From Coriobacteriaceae bacterium (GTDB lineage Bacteria; Actinomycetota; Coriobacteriia; Anaerosomatales; D1FN1-002), in the NCBI GenBank assembly GCA_013824215.1, contig PNNM01000005.1:1-29662 (forward strand): DNA of 29,662 nucleotides. Reading direction: 5' to 3'. Each line of letters begins with the position of its first letter. Within the stretch, counting starts at the first letter, position 1. The position numbers and the translations under genes are program-made. The notes under the pieces were generated by a model. The model was not told the DNA's origin. It did no database searches and saw only the letters and a list, made by a program, of their open reading frames with translations. This document shows positions 15,940 to 22,985 of the stretch, one piece after another.

Positions 15940-16271
15940 CGGTGGCTCACACCAGCCCGAGTTCCTTGGCCGAGATCGTCCGCTCGCCGGGCGCCCACGA
16001 CCTGCGCGGTCACAGCTCCCCGCTCGAACTTCGCGATCGTCGGGATGCTCATCACCCCGAAGCGGACGGCGATCTCGCGGTTCTCGTCGATGTTCATCTT
16101 AACGAACTTCGCGCGCACGCCCACAGTCGAGGCGAGTTTCTCGAACTCGGGGGCGACGACGCGGCACGGGCCGCACCATGGCGCCCAGAAGTCCACCACC
16201 ACCGGGACCTTCGCGTCCAGGACCTGCGTCTCGAACTCGGACTCGCTCACCTCGACGATCCCGTCACCCAT
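15921..16271 (-). CDS. Thioredoxin, C-terminus apparently frameshifted
   Basis: From the ATG at 16271, with an excellent AAGGAGGTG upstream, the product is 116 residues with the thioredoxin fold. The active site is DFWAPWCGPCRVVAP (Cys33, Cys36), and the cis-Pro segment is MSIPTIAKF. After VVGA the annotated frame becomes RRADDLGQ... with poor G/C at third positions. The overlapping frame reads GERTISAKELGLV and stops at 15947, with 12 of 13 third positions G/C and a normal thioredoxin length of about 107. A one-base indel at about 15985-15998 is the simplest reading. Thioredoxin reduces disulfides in the cytoplasm and is the natural electron donor for CcdA. Expression is probably repressor-controlled via 16348-16363. 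Confidence 0.88.
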   Translation of the reverse strand: MGDGIVEVSESEFETQVLDAKVPVVVDFWAPWCGPCRVVAPEFEKLASTVGVRAKFVKMNIDENREIAVRFGVMSIPTIAKFERGAVTAQVVGARRADDLGQGTRAGVSHRCRRTT

Positions 16272-16344
16272 CCGGGCACCTCCTTGCGAAGCAACAACCG
16301 GACAGCGCCGCCGAAAAGGAGACACGAGCCCGACCGACGCGCGT

Positions 16345-16372
16345 AGTATACCCCACGGGGTATCCTTGTCAA
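16345..16372 (-). promoter_or_regulatory. Promoter of the thioredoxin-fmdB-DUF302 operon
   Basis: On the minus strand TTGACA (16372-16367, a perfect -35) and TATACT (16350-16345, 5/6) are separated by 16 bp. The expected transcript start is near 16338, about 67 bases before the thioredoxin ATG. The spacer is almost entirely filled by the ATACCCC operator. Confidence 0.8.
16348..16363. promoter_or_regulatory. CsoR/CstR-type operator upstream of thioredoxin
   Basis: ATACCCCACGGGGTAT is a perfect 7+7 inverted repeat with a 2-base centre. It matches the site at 14883-14899 in both half-sites. It overlaps the -10 box of the thioredoxin promoter, so bound repressor would block polymerase. Confidence 0.78.
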
Positions 16373-16396
16373 ACGCCGACACGTCTCGGCTACACT
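16366..16396 (+). promoter_or_regulatory. Possible divergent promoter for the ferrochelatase-like gene
   Basis: TTGTCA (16366-16371) and TACACT (16391-16396) with a 19-bp spacer lie on the plus strand, giving a leader of about 35 bases to the ATG at 16438. The -35 box is the reverse face of the thioredoxin -35, so the two promoters would compete for polymerase. The spacer is long and the -10 is imperfect. Confidence 0.4.
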
Positions 16397-16437
16397 GGTC
16401 CCGGACTGCCCGACGCACCGCGGAGCCGAAACCGCCG

Positions 16438-17658
16438 ATGTCCTGGGTCTCGCTCATAGCGGGTGCCACGCTCGCGGGAGCGTCCGTGGTGGCCCTGCTC
16501 ATCGTGCCGAAGCGGGCGGAGCCGCTCGCCGGCATGACGATCGCGGGTTGCCTGGCCTGGTCCGTCTGGGGATTCGTCGACCTCGTGCGCGTCCATGACC
16601 GATCGGATCTCGCCCTGGCGGCGGTCGTTCTCGCCCTCGCGTCGCTCGCGACCGGCTACCTGCTCGGCGCCTCACTGCTCCACCTCCTTGCGACCCGCCC
16701 GGGCACCACTCCGATCCCCGAACCCCGCGACGATGAGCCGCGTACGGGAGTGATCGTCCTGGCCGATGCCGAACCGGAGCACTACTCTCCCCGCCAGACC
16801 GCTCGCGACATCGCCGAGCTCGCCGAAGCCGAAGGCCCGACCGCACCGCTAGCCGTCCAGCCGTTCTTCTTCGCCGGCGAGCGGACGCGCTACCACGCGG
16901 CAGGCGATCGGAGCCCCGCTCGCGACACAGTGCGGGCGATCGTCCGCAGGACCGCGGAGCTCCTGGACCGAGACGCCTTCTCCGCGCCGCTCACCGCGTA
17001 CGCCTTCGGCTCACCGACCCTGACCGAGGCGGCCGCGGCGCTGACCGCGACGGGGCACCGGACTATCGTCGTGTGTGCCCTGGGTGTCGCGGAGGGCCGA
17101 CCCCACGAGCTCGCGAAACGCGCGTTGGACGCAGCCTCGCCCGGCCGCTCGGCGGTGCGCGTCGAATACGCTCCTCCCTTGTGGACCTCGGACGATCTGG
17201 CTGCCCTTGTGGCCTCACGCGTGCTCCGCGCCTCCGAGGGTGTGGAGTCGACGACGGGCGCGGCGCTCGTGGTGCATGGGCAGCCGCCTGCGTGGAGCCG
17301 CGATTTCCCGGACCACGAGACCCGCGAGGTCGCCTTCTGCCACCGCGTGCGAGCCCTCCTGATCGAAGGCGGGCTGATCGACGCGAACCTCAGACTGGCG
17401 TGGGACGCCTGGCGGGAACCCGACATCCCCGAGGTTGCACGGCATCTCGCCGCGATCGGATGCTCACGCGTCTTCATCGTGCCCGCGTGCGACCCGATCG
17501 ACTCCTTGGCCACGCTGTTCGACCTGCAGCACGCAGCCGACTTCGCGCGGGTCTCGGTGCCGACACGGGTGATGCCAGCATGGAACGACGCGCCCGAGGT
17601 GGCCCAGACCCTCGCGGACAGCGTGATCCGCACCGCGCGCGAGATCGCCGGCGAGTAG
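16438..17658 (+). CDS. Membrane-anchored ferrochelatase-like (HemH/CbiX chelatase fold) protein
   Basis: The 406-residue protein starts at ATG 16438 with a weak GGAG upstream. Residues 1-85 contain about three hydrophobic helices. The rest resembles ferrochelatase in two halves. The first contains AYAFGSPTLTEAAAALTATG then RTIVVCALGVAEGRP. The second contains ALVVHGQPPAW, with a His at the position of the catalytic ferrochelatase His, and later GCSRVFIVPACDPIDSLATLFDL. The family's conserved Glu in the last motif is replaced, so activity is uncertain. Classical HemH is soluble or peripheral with no such helices. It is divergent from thioredoxin and ends in a shared hairpin with the PHP gene. 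Confidence 0.65.
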   Translation: MSWVSLIAGATLAGASVVALLIVPKRAEPLAGMTIAGCLAWSVWGFVDLVRVHDRSDLALAAVVLALASLATGYLLGASLLHLLATRPGTTPIPEPRDDEPRTGVIVLADAEPEHYSPRQTARDIAELAEAEGPTAPLAVQPFFFAGERTRYHAAGDRSPARDTVRAIVRRTAELLDRDAFSAPLTAYAFGSPTLTEAAAALTATGHRTIVVCALGVAEGRPHELAKRALDAASPGRSAVRVEYAPPLWTSDDLAALVASRVLRASEGVESTTGAALVVHGQPPAWSRDFPDHETREVAFCHRVRALLIEGGLIDANLRLAWDAWREPDIPEVARHLAAIGCSRVFIVPACDPIDSLATLFDLQHAADFARVSVPTRVMPAWNDAPEVAQTLADSVIRTAREIAGE

Positions 17659-17666
17659 CGCCGGCG
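17646..17666. terminator. Hairpin between convergent genes
   Basis: CGCCGGC (17646-17652) and GCCGGCG (17660-17666) form a 7-bp stem with a 7-base loop that spans the stop of the ferrochelatase-like gene, 5 bp before the stop of the convergent PHP gene. There is no T-run, so it is only a possible bidirectional terminator. Confidence 0.35.
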
Positions 17667-17671
17667 GCCGG

Positions 17672-18391
17672 TCACCGTGCCTTGCAGCGCTCCCAGTTCA
17701 AGGACCGCTGCCGACGGATGCGCGGGATCGAGAACGTGTAGCGCAAGGCCACGTTGAGACCGCCGCGGGTCGCGCTGGCGCGCGTCTCGAGATTCTCTAT
17801 CGAGCGCCTCAGGTCCTCGGCGTTCGAACCGCGGAACAGCGTGCACCCGGTCCCGATGCCCTGCAGCACGTGCGCGTCCGAGCCGCCCGTCGCGGCGATG
17901 CCCTGGCCGCCCGTGAACATCTTGGCCGCCACGCTGTTGGCCCACACCAGGTACGGGATCGAGTTGTAGACCTCGAGAGCGTGGAACGCCAGGTCGTTGA
18001 CGGTGTTCAAGAACTCGGTGCGCCCGAGCGGACCGAAGATGCCGCGCGGCGAGAACGGGTGCGGGACTATGGCGACGCCGCCCTGCTCGTGGATGGCCGC
18101 GAGGGTCTCGACGACGCTCATGCCCGCCGGGATCGTCTCGTTCAGCCACAGGCCGATGATGTGGCCCGAGCGCGTCGACACCTCCTCGCCAACGATCACC
18201 TCGAAGCCGTAGAGGTCCTCGAGCGACTTGGCGAACAGGGCGCCTTCGATCGTGTTGTGGTCGGTGATCGCGATGACCGAGAGATCCGTGCGCTTCTCCA
18301 CCCAGTCCATGATCTCGGGGATGCGCGCCAAGCCGTCGCTGTGGTTGCTGTGGATGTGAAGGTCGGCCTTGCTCCAGGTGTCCGCGTGCAT
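17672..18391 (-). CDS. PHP-domain metal-dependent phosphoesterase
   Basis: From the ATG at 18391 (GAGGGG upstream) the 239-residue product carries the PHP metal-ligand series: KADLHIHSNHSDG, VIAITDHNTIEGA, VIVGEEVST, VAIVPHPFSP and, near the C-terminus, ATGGSDAHVLQGIG. This is the order of stand-alone PHP phosphoesterases, which use a metal cluster to hydrolyse phosphoesters such as nucleotides or histidinol phosphate; the substrate is unassigned. A frame extension to 18442 lacks a ribosome site and is not used. A hairpin and a palindrome in the 145 bp upstream separate it from the cyclic-nucleotide-binding gene. Confidence 0.9.
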   Translation of the reverse strand: MHADTWSKADLHIHSNHSDGLARIPEIMDWVEKRTDLSVIAITDHNTIEGALFAKSLEDLYGFEVIVGEEVSTRSGHIIGLWLNETIPAGMSVVETLAAIHEQGGVAIVPHPFSPRGIFGPLGRTEFLNTVNDLAFHALEVYNSIPYLVWANSVAAKMFTGGQGIAATGGSDAHVLQGIGTGCTLFRGSNAEDLRRSIENLETRASATRGGLNVALRYTFSIPRIRRQRSLNWERCKAR

Positions 18392-18459
18392 GTCCCCTCG
18401 TCCCTCGTGGTGGCGCCCACGGCACGGAACAGCAAGCCCCATGCCTCTCTCCGAAGGTT

Positions 18460-18489
18460 CTCATCGGCAGCGGACGGCGCTGCGATGAG
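18460..18489 (-). terminator. Strong hairpin after the cyclic-nucleotide-binding gene
   Basis: CTCATCG and CAGCG (18460-18472, one bulged G) pair with CGCTG and CGATGAG (18478-18489) around a 5-base loop, 48 bp after the stop at 18537. No T-run follows on the minus strand, so termination may be partial, or the structure may lie in the leader of the PHP gene. Confidence 0.45.
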
Positions 18490-18491
18490 CG

Positions 18492-18504
18492 GTTCGTGAC
18501 GAAC
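18492..18504. other. 13-bp palindrome, possible operator
   Basis: GTTCGTGACGAAC is a perfect 6+6 inverted repeat around a single base, in the intergenic region between the cyclic-nucleotide-binding and PHP genes, two bases from the 18460-18489 hairpin. It could bind a dimeric regulator; no regulator can be named. Confidence 0.4.
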
Positions 18505-18536
18505 GGCAGTTCTGGAGGCGCGCGCGGCACCGACGC

Positions 18537-18980
18537 TTATGACAGCTCGCTCTCCAGGATCGCCTTCTGCGTCAGCGCGAGCTCCGTTCGGTCGAGGACG
18601 TACTGCTCGCAGATCTTCTGGAGCGCCTCGGTCGTGGAGCGCAGGCGCGTGGACAGCGAGTCGATCACGCGGAGCGCCAGCTCCGGATCCAGGCACAGGG
18701 TCTCGAGGAACGTCTCCTTGTCGTAGACGGCCACCTCGGTGATCCCCACCGCCGAAGCGGTCGCGCTGTGAGGCCTGCTGTCGATGAGCGCCTGCTCGCC
18801 GAACATCGTCCCCGGACCGAGTTCGCCGAGCACGGTGGAGACGAGCTCCCCGCCCTTGGCTATCCTGACCCGGCCCGAGACCACGATGAACAGATACGCC
18901 CCTTGCTCGCCCTCCAGGAAGATCGTCTCTCCGTCCTCGTAGGTGCGGGTGAAACCCTCGGTCTCCTCGAATGCGACCAC
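18537..18980 (-). CDS. Stand-alone cyclic-nucleotide-binding-domain protein
   Basis: A GTG at 18980 preceded by AAGGGGG gives 147 residues, all one CNB (Crp-like sensor) domain plus a C-terminal helix. The beta-roll carries YEDGETIFLEGEQGAYLFIV, GRVRIAKGG and the phosphate-binding cassette region FGEQALIDSRPHSATA, where Arg and Ser contact a cyclic nucleotide in the family. No DNA-binding helix-turn-helix follows, unlike Crp. It may act on a partner protein or be a degenerate sensor. The open frame upstream of 18980 overlaps the aminotransferase and looks like non-coding frame. Confidence 0.8.
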   Translation of the reverse strand: MVAFEETEGFTRTYEDGETIFLEGEQGAYLFIVVSGRVRIAKGGELVSTVLGELGPGTMFGEQALIDSRPHSATASAVGITEVAVYDKETFLETLCLDPELALRVIDSLSTRLRSTTEALQKICEQYVLDRTELALTQKAILESELS

Positions 18981-19051
18981 GCGCGACCCCCTTGTTCCGT
19001 TGCGACGAGTCCGCCCCCGCAGATTGACATCGGCTCCGGGGGGAGCGGGCT

Positions 19052-20212
19052 TTACGGGTGTTTCCCCGACCAGTCCGCCAGACGCGCCACGCCCTCCCGC
19101 AGCCGCTCGAGCGATGCCGCGTAGCTGAAGCGCAGGAAACCCTCCCCGCCCGGCCCGAAGTCGATGCCGGGCGCCACCGCCACCCCGGCCTCCTCGAGCA
19201 GCCGCCCGGACAGCTCGAGCGAGTCGCCTCCCCATCCGCGCGCGTCCGCGAACACGTAGAACGCGCCGCCGGGAACGCAGGGGATCTCGAGCCCGAGCGA
19301 GCGCAACGCCGGGACGAGGTACCCGCGCCGCTCGTCGTAGACCGCGCGCATCCGCGCCACCGCGTCCTGCCCGCGGGTGAGTGCGACCGCGCCAGCCACC
19401 TGGACGAAGTGGTTCGCACACAGGAAGAAGTTCTGCTGGATCTTCTCGGCGGGCCGGATGAAGGCCTTGGGGCCGATCAGGTAGCCGAGGCGCCAGCCGG
19501 TCATCGCGTACGCCTTCGAGAAGCCGTTGAGCACGAACGCGCGGTCCGTGTACTCGAGGACGGTGTGCTCCTCACCCTCGTAGGTGAGCCCGTGGTAGAT
19601 CTCGTCGCTGACCAGATACACGCCGGTCTCCTCGGCCAGCTCCGCGAGTGCTTGCAGATCCTGCGGCGGCAGGACCGCGCCGGTGGGGTTGCCGGGTGAG
19701 TTGACCATGATCGCGCGCGTGCGCGGGGTGATCGCCGCGCGCACATCCTCGATGCGGAAGCGGAACCCGTCCTCGGCACGCACCTGCACCGCGACCGGCA
19801 CCCCGCCGAGGAACGCGACGTAGTTCGGGTACGCCGGGTAGCACGGGTCGGCGACGATCACCTCGTCGCCCGGATCCAGCAGGGCGCCGAAGACCAGCAG
19901 CATCGCCGGGCTCGTTCCCTGCGTCACGACGACAGCGCCCGCATCGACCTCCACACCGTAGCGCGCACCGTAGTGCCCCGAGACCGCTTCGCGCAGTTCC
20001 GGCAGGCCCGCGGACTGCGTGTAGCCGGTCTCGCCGGCCTCCATGGCCTCCTCGGCCGCCTTCGTGACGATGTCCGGGGTCGGGAAGTCGGGGTCGCCGA
20101 TCTCGAGGCGCACGATGTCGCGGCCCGAGGCCTCCAGCTCCTTGGCCCTCGCGACCACGTCCATCACGACGAACGGCCGGATCGCCTGCGCCCGCTTCGA
20201 GACGTGCTCCAT
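19052..20212 (-). CDS. PLP-dependent class I/II aminotransferase
   Basis: The 386-residue product is a fold-type I aminotransferase of the AspC/AlaA-like group. It has GYTQSAGLPELREAV, MVNSPGNPTGAV (Asn175), VSDEIYHGL (Asp203, Tyr206) and the PLP lysine in NGFSKAYAMTGWRLGY (Lys233). The carboxylate Arg is in FLRFSY. It would transfer amino groups between an amino acid and a 2-oxo acid; the exact pair is unknown. ATG at 20212 is used; a GTG at 20218 in the same frame lies closer to GAGGGG and may be the true start. It is 64 bp after the phosphoribosyltransferase gene. Confidence 0.9.
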   Translation of the reverse strand: MEHVSKRAQAIRPFVVMDVVARAKELEASGRDIVRLEIGDPDFPTPDIVTKAAEEAMEAGETGYTQSAGLPELREAVSGHYGARYGVEVDAGAVVVTQGTSPAMLLVFGALLDPGDEVIVADPCYPAYPNYVAFLGGVPVAVQVRAEDGFRFRIEDVRAAITPRTRAIMVNSPGNPTGAVLPPQDLQALAELAEETGVYLVSDEIYHGLTYEGEEHTVLEYTDRAFVLNGFSKAYAMTGWRLGYLIGPKAFIRPAEKIQQNFFLCANHFVQVAGAVALTRGQDAVARMRAVYDERRGYLVPALRSLGLEIPCVPGGAFYVFADARGWGGDSLELSGRLLEEAGVAVAPGIDFGPGGEGFLRFSYAASLERLREGVARLADWSGKHP

Positions 20213-20276
20213 GCCCACGGCGCCCCTCGGTCCCGCTGGTGGTTGCCGATACACGAGCAGGATAGCCGACTGTCGC

Positions 20277-20909
20277 CTAGCCGCGCGCCCGCAGCGCCTC
20301 CACCACCTCGGCGTCGCTGGTCTGGCCGAACACGGAGTAGAAGGTGCCCACGGCCTGGAAGAAGTCGGGGACGTCGACCGCCACGAAGTCGTCGGCCGCC
20401 TCGGTCAGCAGCCGCGCGGCCTCGCGCGAGGCCACCGGGACCGCGACGATGACCCGCGCGGCCCCATGCGCCCGCGCGGAGTCTACCGCGGAGCGCAGCG
20501 TGAGCCCGGTGGCCACACCGTCGTCGACGATCAGCGCGGTCCTGCCCGCGAGGTCGAGCGGAGGTGCGTCACCGCGATAGACGCGCTCCCGGCGGAGTGC
20601 CTCGGCCTGTCCGGCGCGAGCCTCGGCCTCGAGGTACGCCTCCGAGACCGGCTCGCGGCCGCGGAGCACGTGACCGGCCGCGTCCACCGCCGCCACCGCG
20701 TACTCGGGGTTGCCGGGATGGCCGATCTTGCGCACGACGAGCACGTCGAGCGGGAGGCCGAGCTCGCGGGCGGCCTCGGCGGCCACGATCACCCCGCCGC
20801 GCGGCACGCCGAGCACGACGGTGCCCGGTGCGTCCCGGTACGCCCCGAGGAGCGCCGCGAGACTCCTGCCCGCATCCACGCGATCGCGGAAGATCGCCTC
20901 TGGTCCCAT
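20277..20909 (-). CDS. Stand-alone phosphoribosyltransferase-domain protein
   Basis: From the ATG at 20909, preceded by GGGAGGG, the 210-residue protein has the type I PRTase order: the hood FRDRVDAGRSLAALL, PRGGVIVAAEAARELGLP, VRKIGHPGNPEYAVAAV, and the PRPP-binding loop TALIVDDGVATGLTLRSA. It matches a common family of uncharacterised PRTases sometimes fused to an alpha/beta hydrolase; the base substrate is unknown. The frame extends to 21074 through the tRNA terminator and part of the tRNA gene, which rules out the longer start. It follows tRNA-Leu. Confidence 0.88.
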   Translation of the reverse strand: MGPEAIFRDRVDAGRSLAALLGAYRDAPGTVVLGVPRGGVIVAAEAARELGLPLDVLVVRKIGHPGNPEYAVAAVDAAGHVLRGREPVSEAYLEAEARAGQAEALRRERVYRGDAPPLDLAGRTALIVDDGVATGLTLRSAVDSARAHGAARVIVAVPVASREAARLLTEAADDFVAVDVPDFFQAVGTFYSVFGQTSDAEVVEALRARG

Positions 20910-21005
20910 CTCGCATCCCTCCCGCACGTATCTACCCGCGGACGGCGGCCCGACGTTGACACGGACCGCCACGAGCGCCCTGACCGGCCGCCCGAAACAG
21001 AGGCA

Positions 21006-21032
21006 GCGGCCCCCGCTCGATGCGGAGGCCGC
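21006..21032 (-). terminator. Intrinsic terminator of tRNA-Leu
   Basis: An 11-bp stem with one G-U pair and a 5-base loop: the arms lie at 21022-21032 and 21006-21016. It begins 13 bases past the encoded CCA. On the minus strand it is followed by TGCCTCTGTTT, a moderately T-rich tail. Confidence 0.7.
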
Positions 21033-21044
21033 CGTTGTCGCGCG

Positions 21045-21130
<86 letters not shown>

Positions 21131-21132
21131 AT

Positions 21133-21162
21133 GTGACCTCGCCCGCTCTTGGGCGCGGTCAC
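21133..21162 (-). terminator. Hairpin terminator of the peptide-transporter operon, overlapping the tRNA promoter region
   Basis: GTGACC and CGCCC (21133-21144) pair with GGGCG and GGTCAC (21151-21162), giving 11 pairs with one mismatch and a 6-base loop. It lies 70-99 bases beyond the stop of the last transporter gene. A tRNA transcript starting near 21158 would not include the full stem, so the hairpin should form only in read-through from upstream. There is no T-run. Confidence 0.55.
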
Positions 21163-21164
21163 GC

Positions 21165-21192
21165 AGTATAGCAGCAGCCGAGGGACCCGCAA
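21165..21192 (-). promoter_or_regulatory. Probable promoter of tRNA-Leu
   Basis: On the minus strand TATACT (21170-21165) sits 35 bases before the tRNA 5' end, with TTGCGG (21192-21187) 16 bp upstream. The -10 is strong and the -35 is partial. Confidence 0.5.
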
Positions 21193-21231
21193 AGCGACCC
21201 GGCCCCCGCCCGGCTCCTACGTCTGCGGCCC

Positions 21232-22974
21232 CTACTTCCCGCCCTTGAGCAGCCACGTCTTCTCGAGCGCGGCGAAACCGGAAGAGCCCAGCGTCAGGTT
21301 CGCCACACGTCTCGACACGCCGTGATGGTGCCCGTAGAAGAGCATCGGGATGACCGGCAGGTCGGACGCGACCTTCTTGTCCACCCCGCGGTAGATGCTC
21401 AGCCGCTCCTCGGCGTCCGCGGTGGCACGGGCCGTGGCGAGCGCCGCGTCCACCTCCTCGACCGAGTACCCGCTGACGTTGTCGCCCGACGATCCCGCGA
21501 ACAGAGTCGTCAGGAACGCGTCGTGCGTCGGCCGGTCGGGACGCAGGCCGAGGCGCACCAGCTGGAAGTCGCCTTGGTCTGCGCGATCGAGGTGCTCGGA
21601 GAACTCCGCGGCCTCGAGCCTGGTGCGGATGCCGATGGCGGCCCACTGCGTGCGCGTCGCCTTGGCCACCGCTTCGTTCTCGGAGCCGCTGTTGTAGGCG
21701 AGCCGCACCTCCGGCATGCCGTTGCCGTTCGGATAGCCCGCCTTCGCCAGCGCCTTCTTGGCGGCCGCGACGTCGAAGCGGCTGTACGGCCACGCTCCCT
21801 CGCGATAGCCCTCGGCACCCGGCGCCACGATGCCGTCCGCCGCCCGGCGGGTGCCTCCGTACACCTCGGCACCGATAGCGGCACGGTCGATGGCGAGCGA
21901 GAGCGCACGGCGGACCTCGGCCTTGGCGATGAGCGGGTCCTTCAGGTTGCACGCGATGTAGTAGGTGCCACACTCGGCCCCGAAAAGGAAGCGCTTGCCC
22001 GGGGCGGCCGTGTAGCCGTTCTCGCTCTTCCCGAGCGCCTCCAGCGCCTCGGCGTCGGCCGAGACGGGGACCGACGCGAAGTCGATCTTCTCGGTCTGCA
22101 GGGCCCGCCACGCCGCGCCGTCGTCATCGAAGGCGACCAGCTGCACCCCGTCGAGGTAGGCCGGGCGCCCGTGGTAGGCGTCGAAGCGGGTCAGCTTGGC
22201 TCCCACCCCTTTGCGCCAGGGGCTGTCGAGCTTGAACGGCCCGTTGCCGACCGGCCGCTTCGCGAACGCGGCGGGATCCTTGCGGACCCGGTCACGCGGC
22301 ACGGGCGAGAGCGCGGGATGCGCGACGAGGTAGGGCAGGTCCGCGTACGACTCGCGCAGCCGCACCTCGAACGTCACGTCGTCGATGACGCGCAGGCCGG
22401 ACAGCTCGGTCGCCTTGCCGGCGGTGAGCTCCTCGTAGCCCTCCACGATCTCGAGCATGTACGACAGCGGCCCAACGCCCTTGGTGACCTTCGGGTCGAC
22501 GAGCCGCTCCCAGGCGTACTTGAAATCGACCGCGGTGACCGGCGTGCCGTCGTGGAACCTCGCGTCGGCGCTCAGCGCGAACCGGAAGACCGTCGCGCTC
22601 TCCTCGGAGGACCACGAGGTGGCGACCGCGGGCACGACCTCGCCTGTGACGGGGTCGAGCGCCGTCAAACCGTCGAAGAGCAGCTGGACCGCTTGGCGGC
22701 TCTCGGGGTCCTGAGCGAGCCGAGGATCGAGACCGGCCGGATCGCCCATCCCGAAGCGCAGGACGCCTCCGGGCACCGGGTCGCCCGGCCCGAGGATCTC
22801 AGTGAGACCGCCGTCGCCCAGGTAGCGCCAGCCGAACACGACCACGACCACGATCACGGTGAACGCGAAGGCCAGCCACGCCCACCTGCCTGGGGCGGCG
22901 GTGTGCTCCCGCTCCACGTAGCCGGGGCGTGCGGGGCGCGTGCCCCGGCTGTCTCTCGCAGTCGGTCTGGCCAT
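21232..22974 (-). CDS. Second oligopeptide/dipeptide-type substrate-binding protein, membrane-anchored
   Basis: The 580-residue SBP_bac_5 protein has the family core VPAVATSWSSEESATVFRF, DARFHDGTPVTAVDFKYAWE, PVGNGPFKL and RRALSLAIDR. Unlike the first binding protein of the operon it has no lipobox Cys. A single hydrophobic helix at about residues 30-47, after a positively charged tail, should anchor it to the outer face of the membrane. It is the last gene of the operon, 11 bp after the second ATPase, with no clear Shine-Dalgarno, so it may rely on coupling. The full open frame extends far upstream across the ATPase gene; that part is not coding. It should deliver peptides or other solutes to the same permease. 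Confidence 0.9.
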   Translation of the reverse strand: MARPTARDSRGTRPARPGYVEREHTAAPGRWAWLAFAFTVIVVVVVFGWRYLGDGGLTEILGPGDPVPGGVLRFGMGDPAGLDPRLAQDPESRQAVQLLFDGLTALDPVTGEVVPAVATSWSSEESATVFRFALSADARFHDGTPVTAVDFKYAWERLVDPKVTKGVGPLSYMLEIVEGYEELTAGKATELSGLRVIDDVTFEVRLRESYADLPYLVAHPALSPVPRDRVRKDPAAFAKRPVGNGPFKLDSPWRKGVGAKLTRFDAYHGRPAYLDGVQLVAFDDDGAAWRALQTEKIDFASVPVSADAEALEALGKSENGYTAAPGKRFLFGAECGTYYIACNLKDPLIAKAEVRRALSLAIDRAAIGAEVYGGTRRAADGIVAPGAEGYREGAWPYSRFDVAAAKKALAKAGYPNGNGMPEVRLAYNSGSENEAVAKATRTQWAAIGIRTRLEAAEFSEHLDRADQGDFQLVRLGLRPDRPTHDAFLTTLFAGSSGDNVSGYSVEEVDAALATARATADAEERLSIYRGVDKKVASDLPVIPMLFYGHHHGVSRRVANLTLGSSGFAALEKTWLLKGGK

Positions 22975-22985
22975 GGAGCGGAAGT

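Noticed and set aside
16279..16293. GG-N10-GC spacing resembling a sigma-54 promoter on the plus strand
   Set aside because: It is the reverse complement of the thioredoxin ribosome-binding site (AAGGAGGTGCCC), and the hexamers do not match TGGCAC/TTGC.
15544..16437. N-terminal extension of the ferrochelatase-like frame across DUF302, FmdB and thioredoxin
   Set aside because: It is antisense to three recognised genes and reads as Arg/Ser/Pro-rich noise; the membrane domain starts at 16438.
20955..20960. TTGACA on the plus strand near the phosphoribosyltransferase start
   Set aside because: No -10 box at 16-18 bp and no plus-strand gene downstream.
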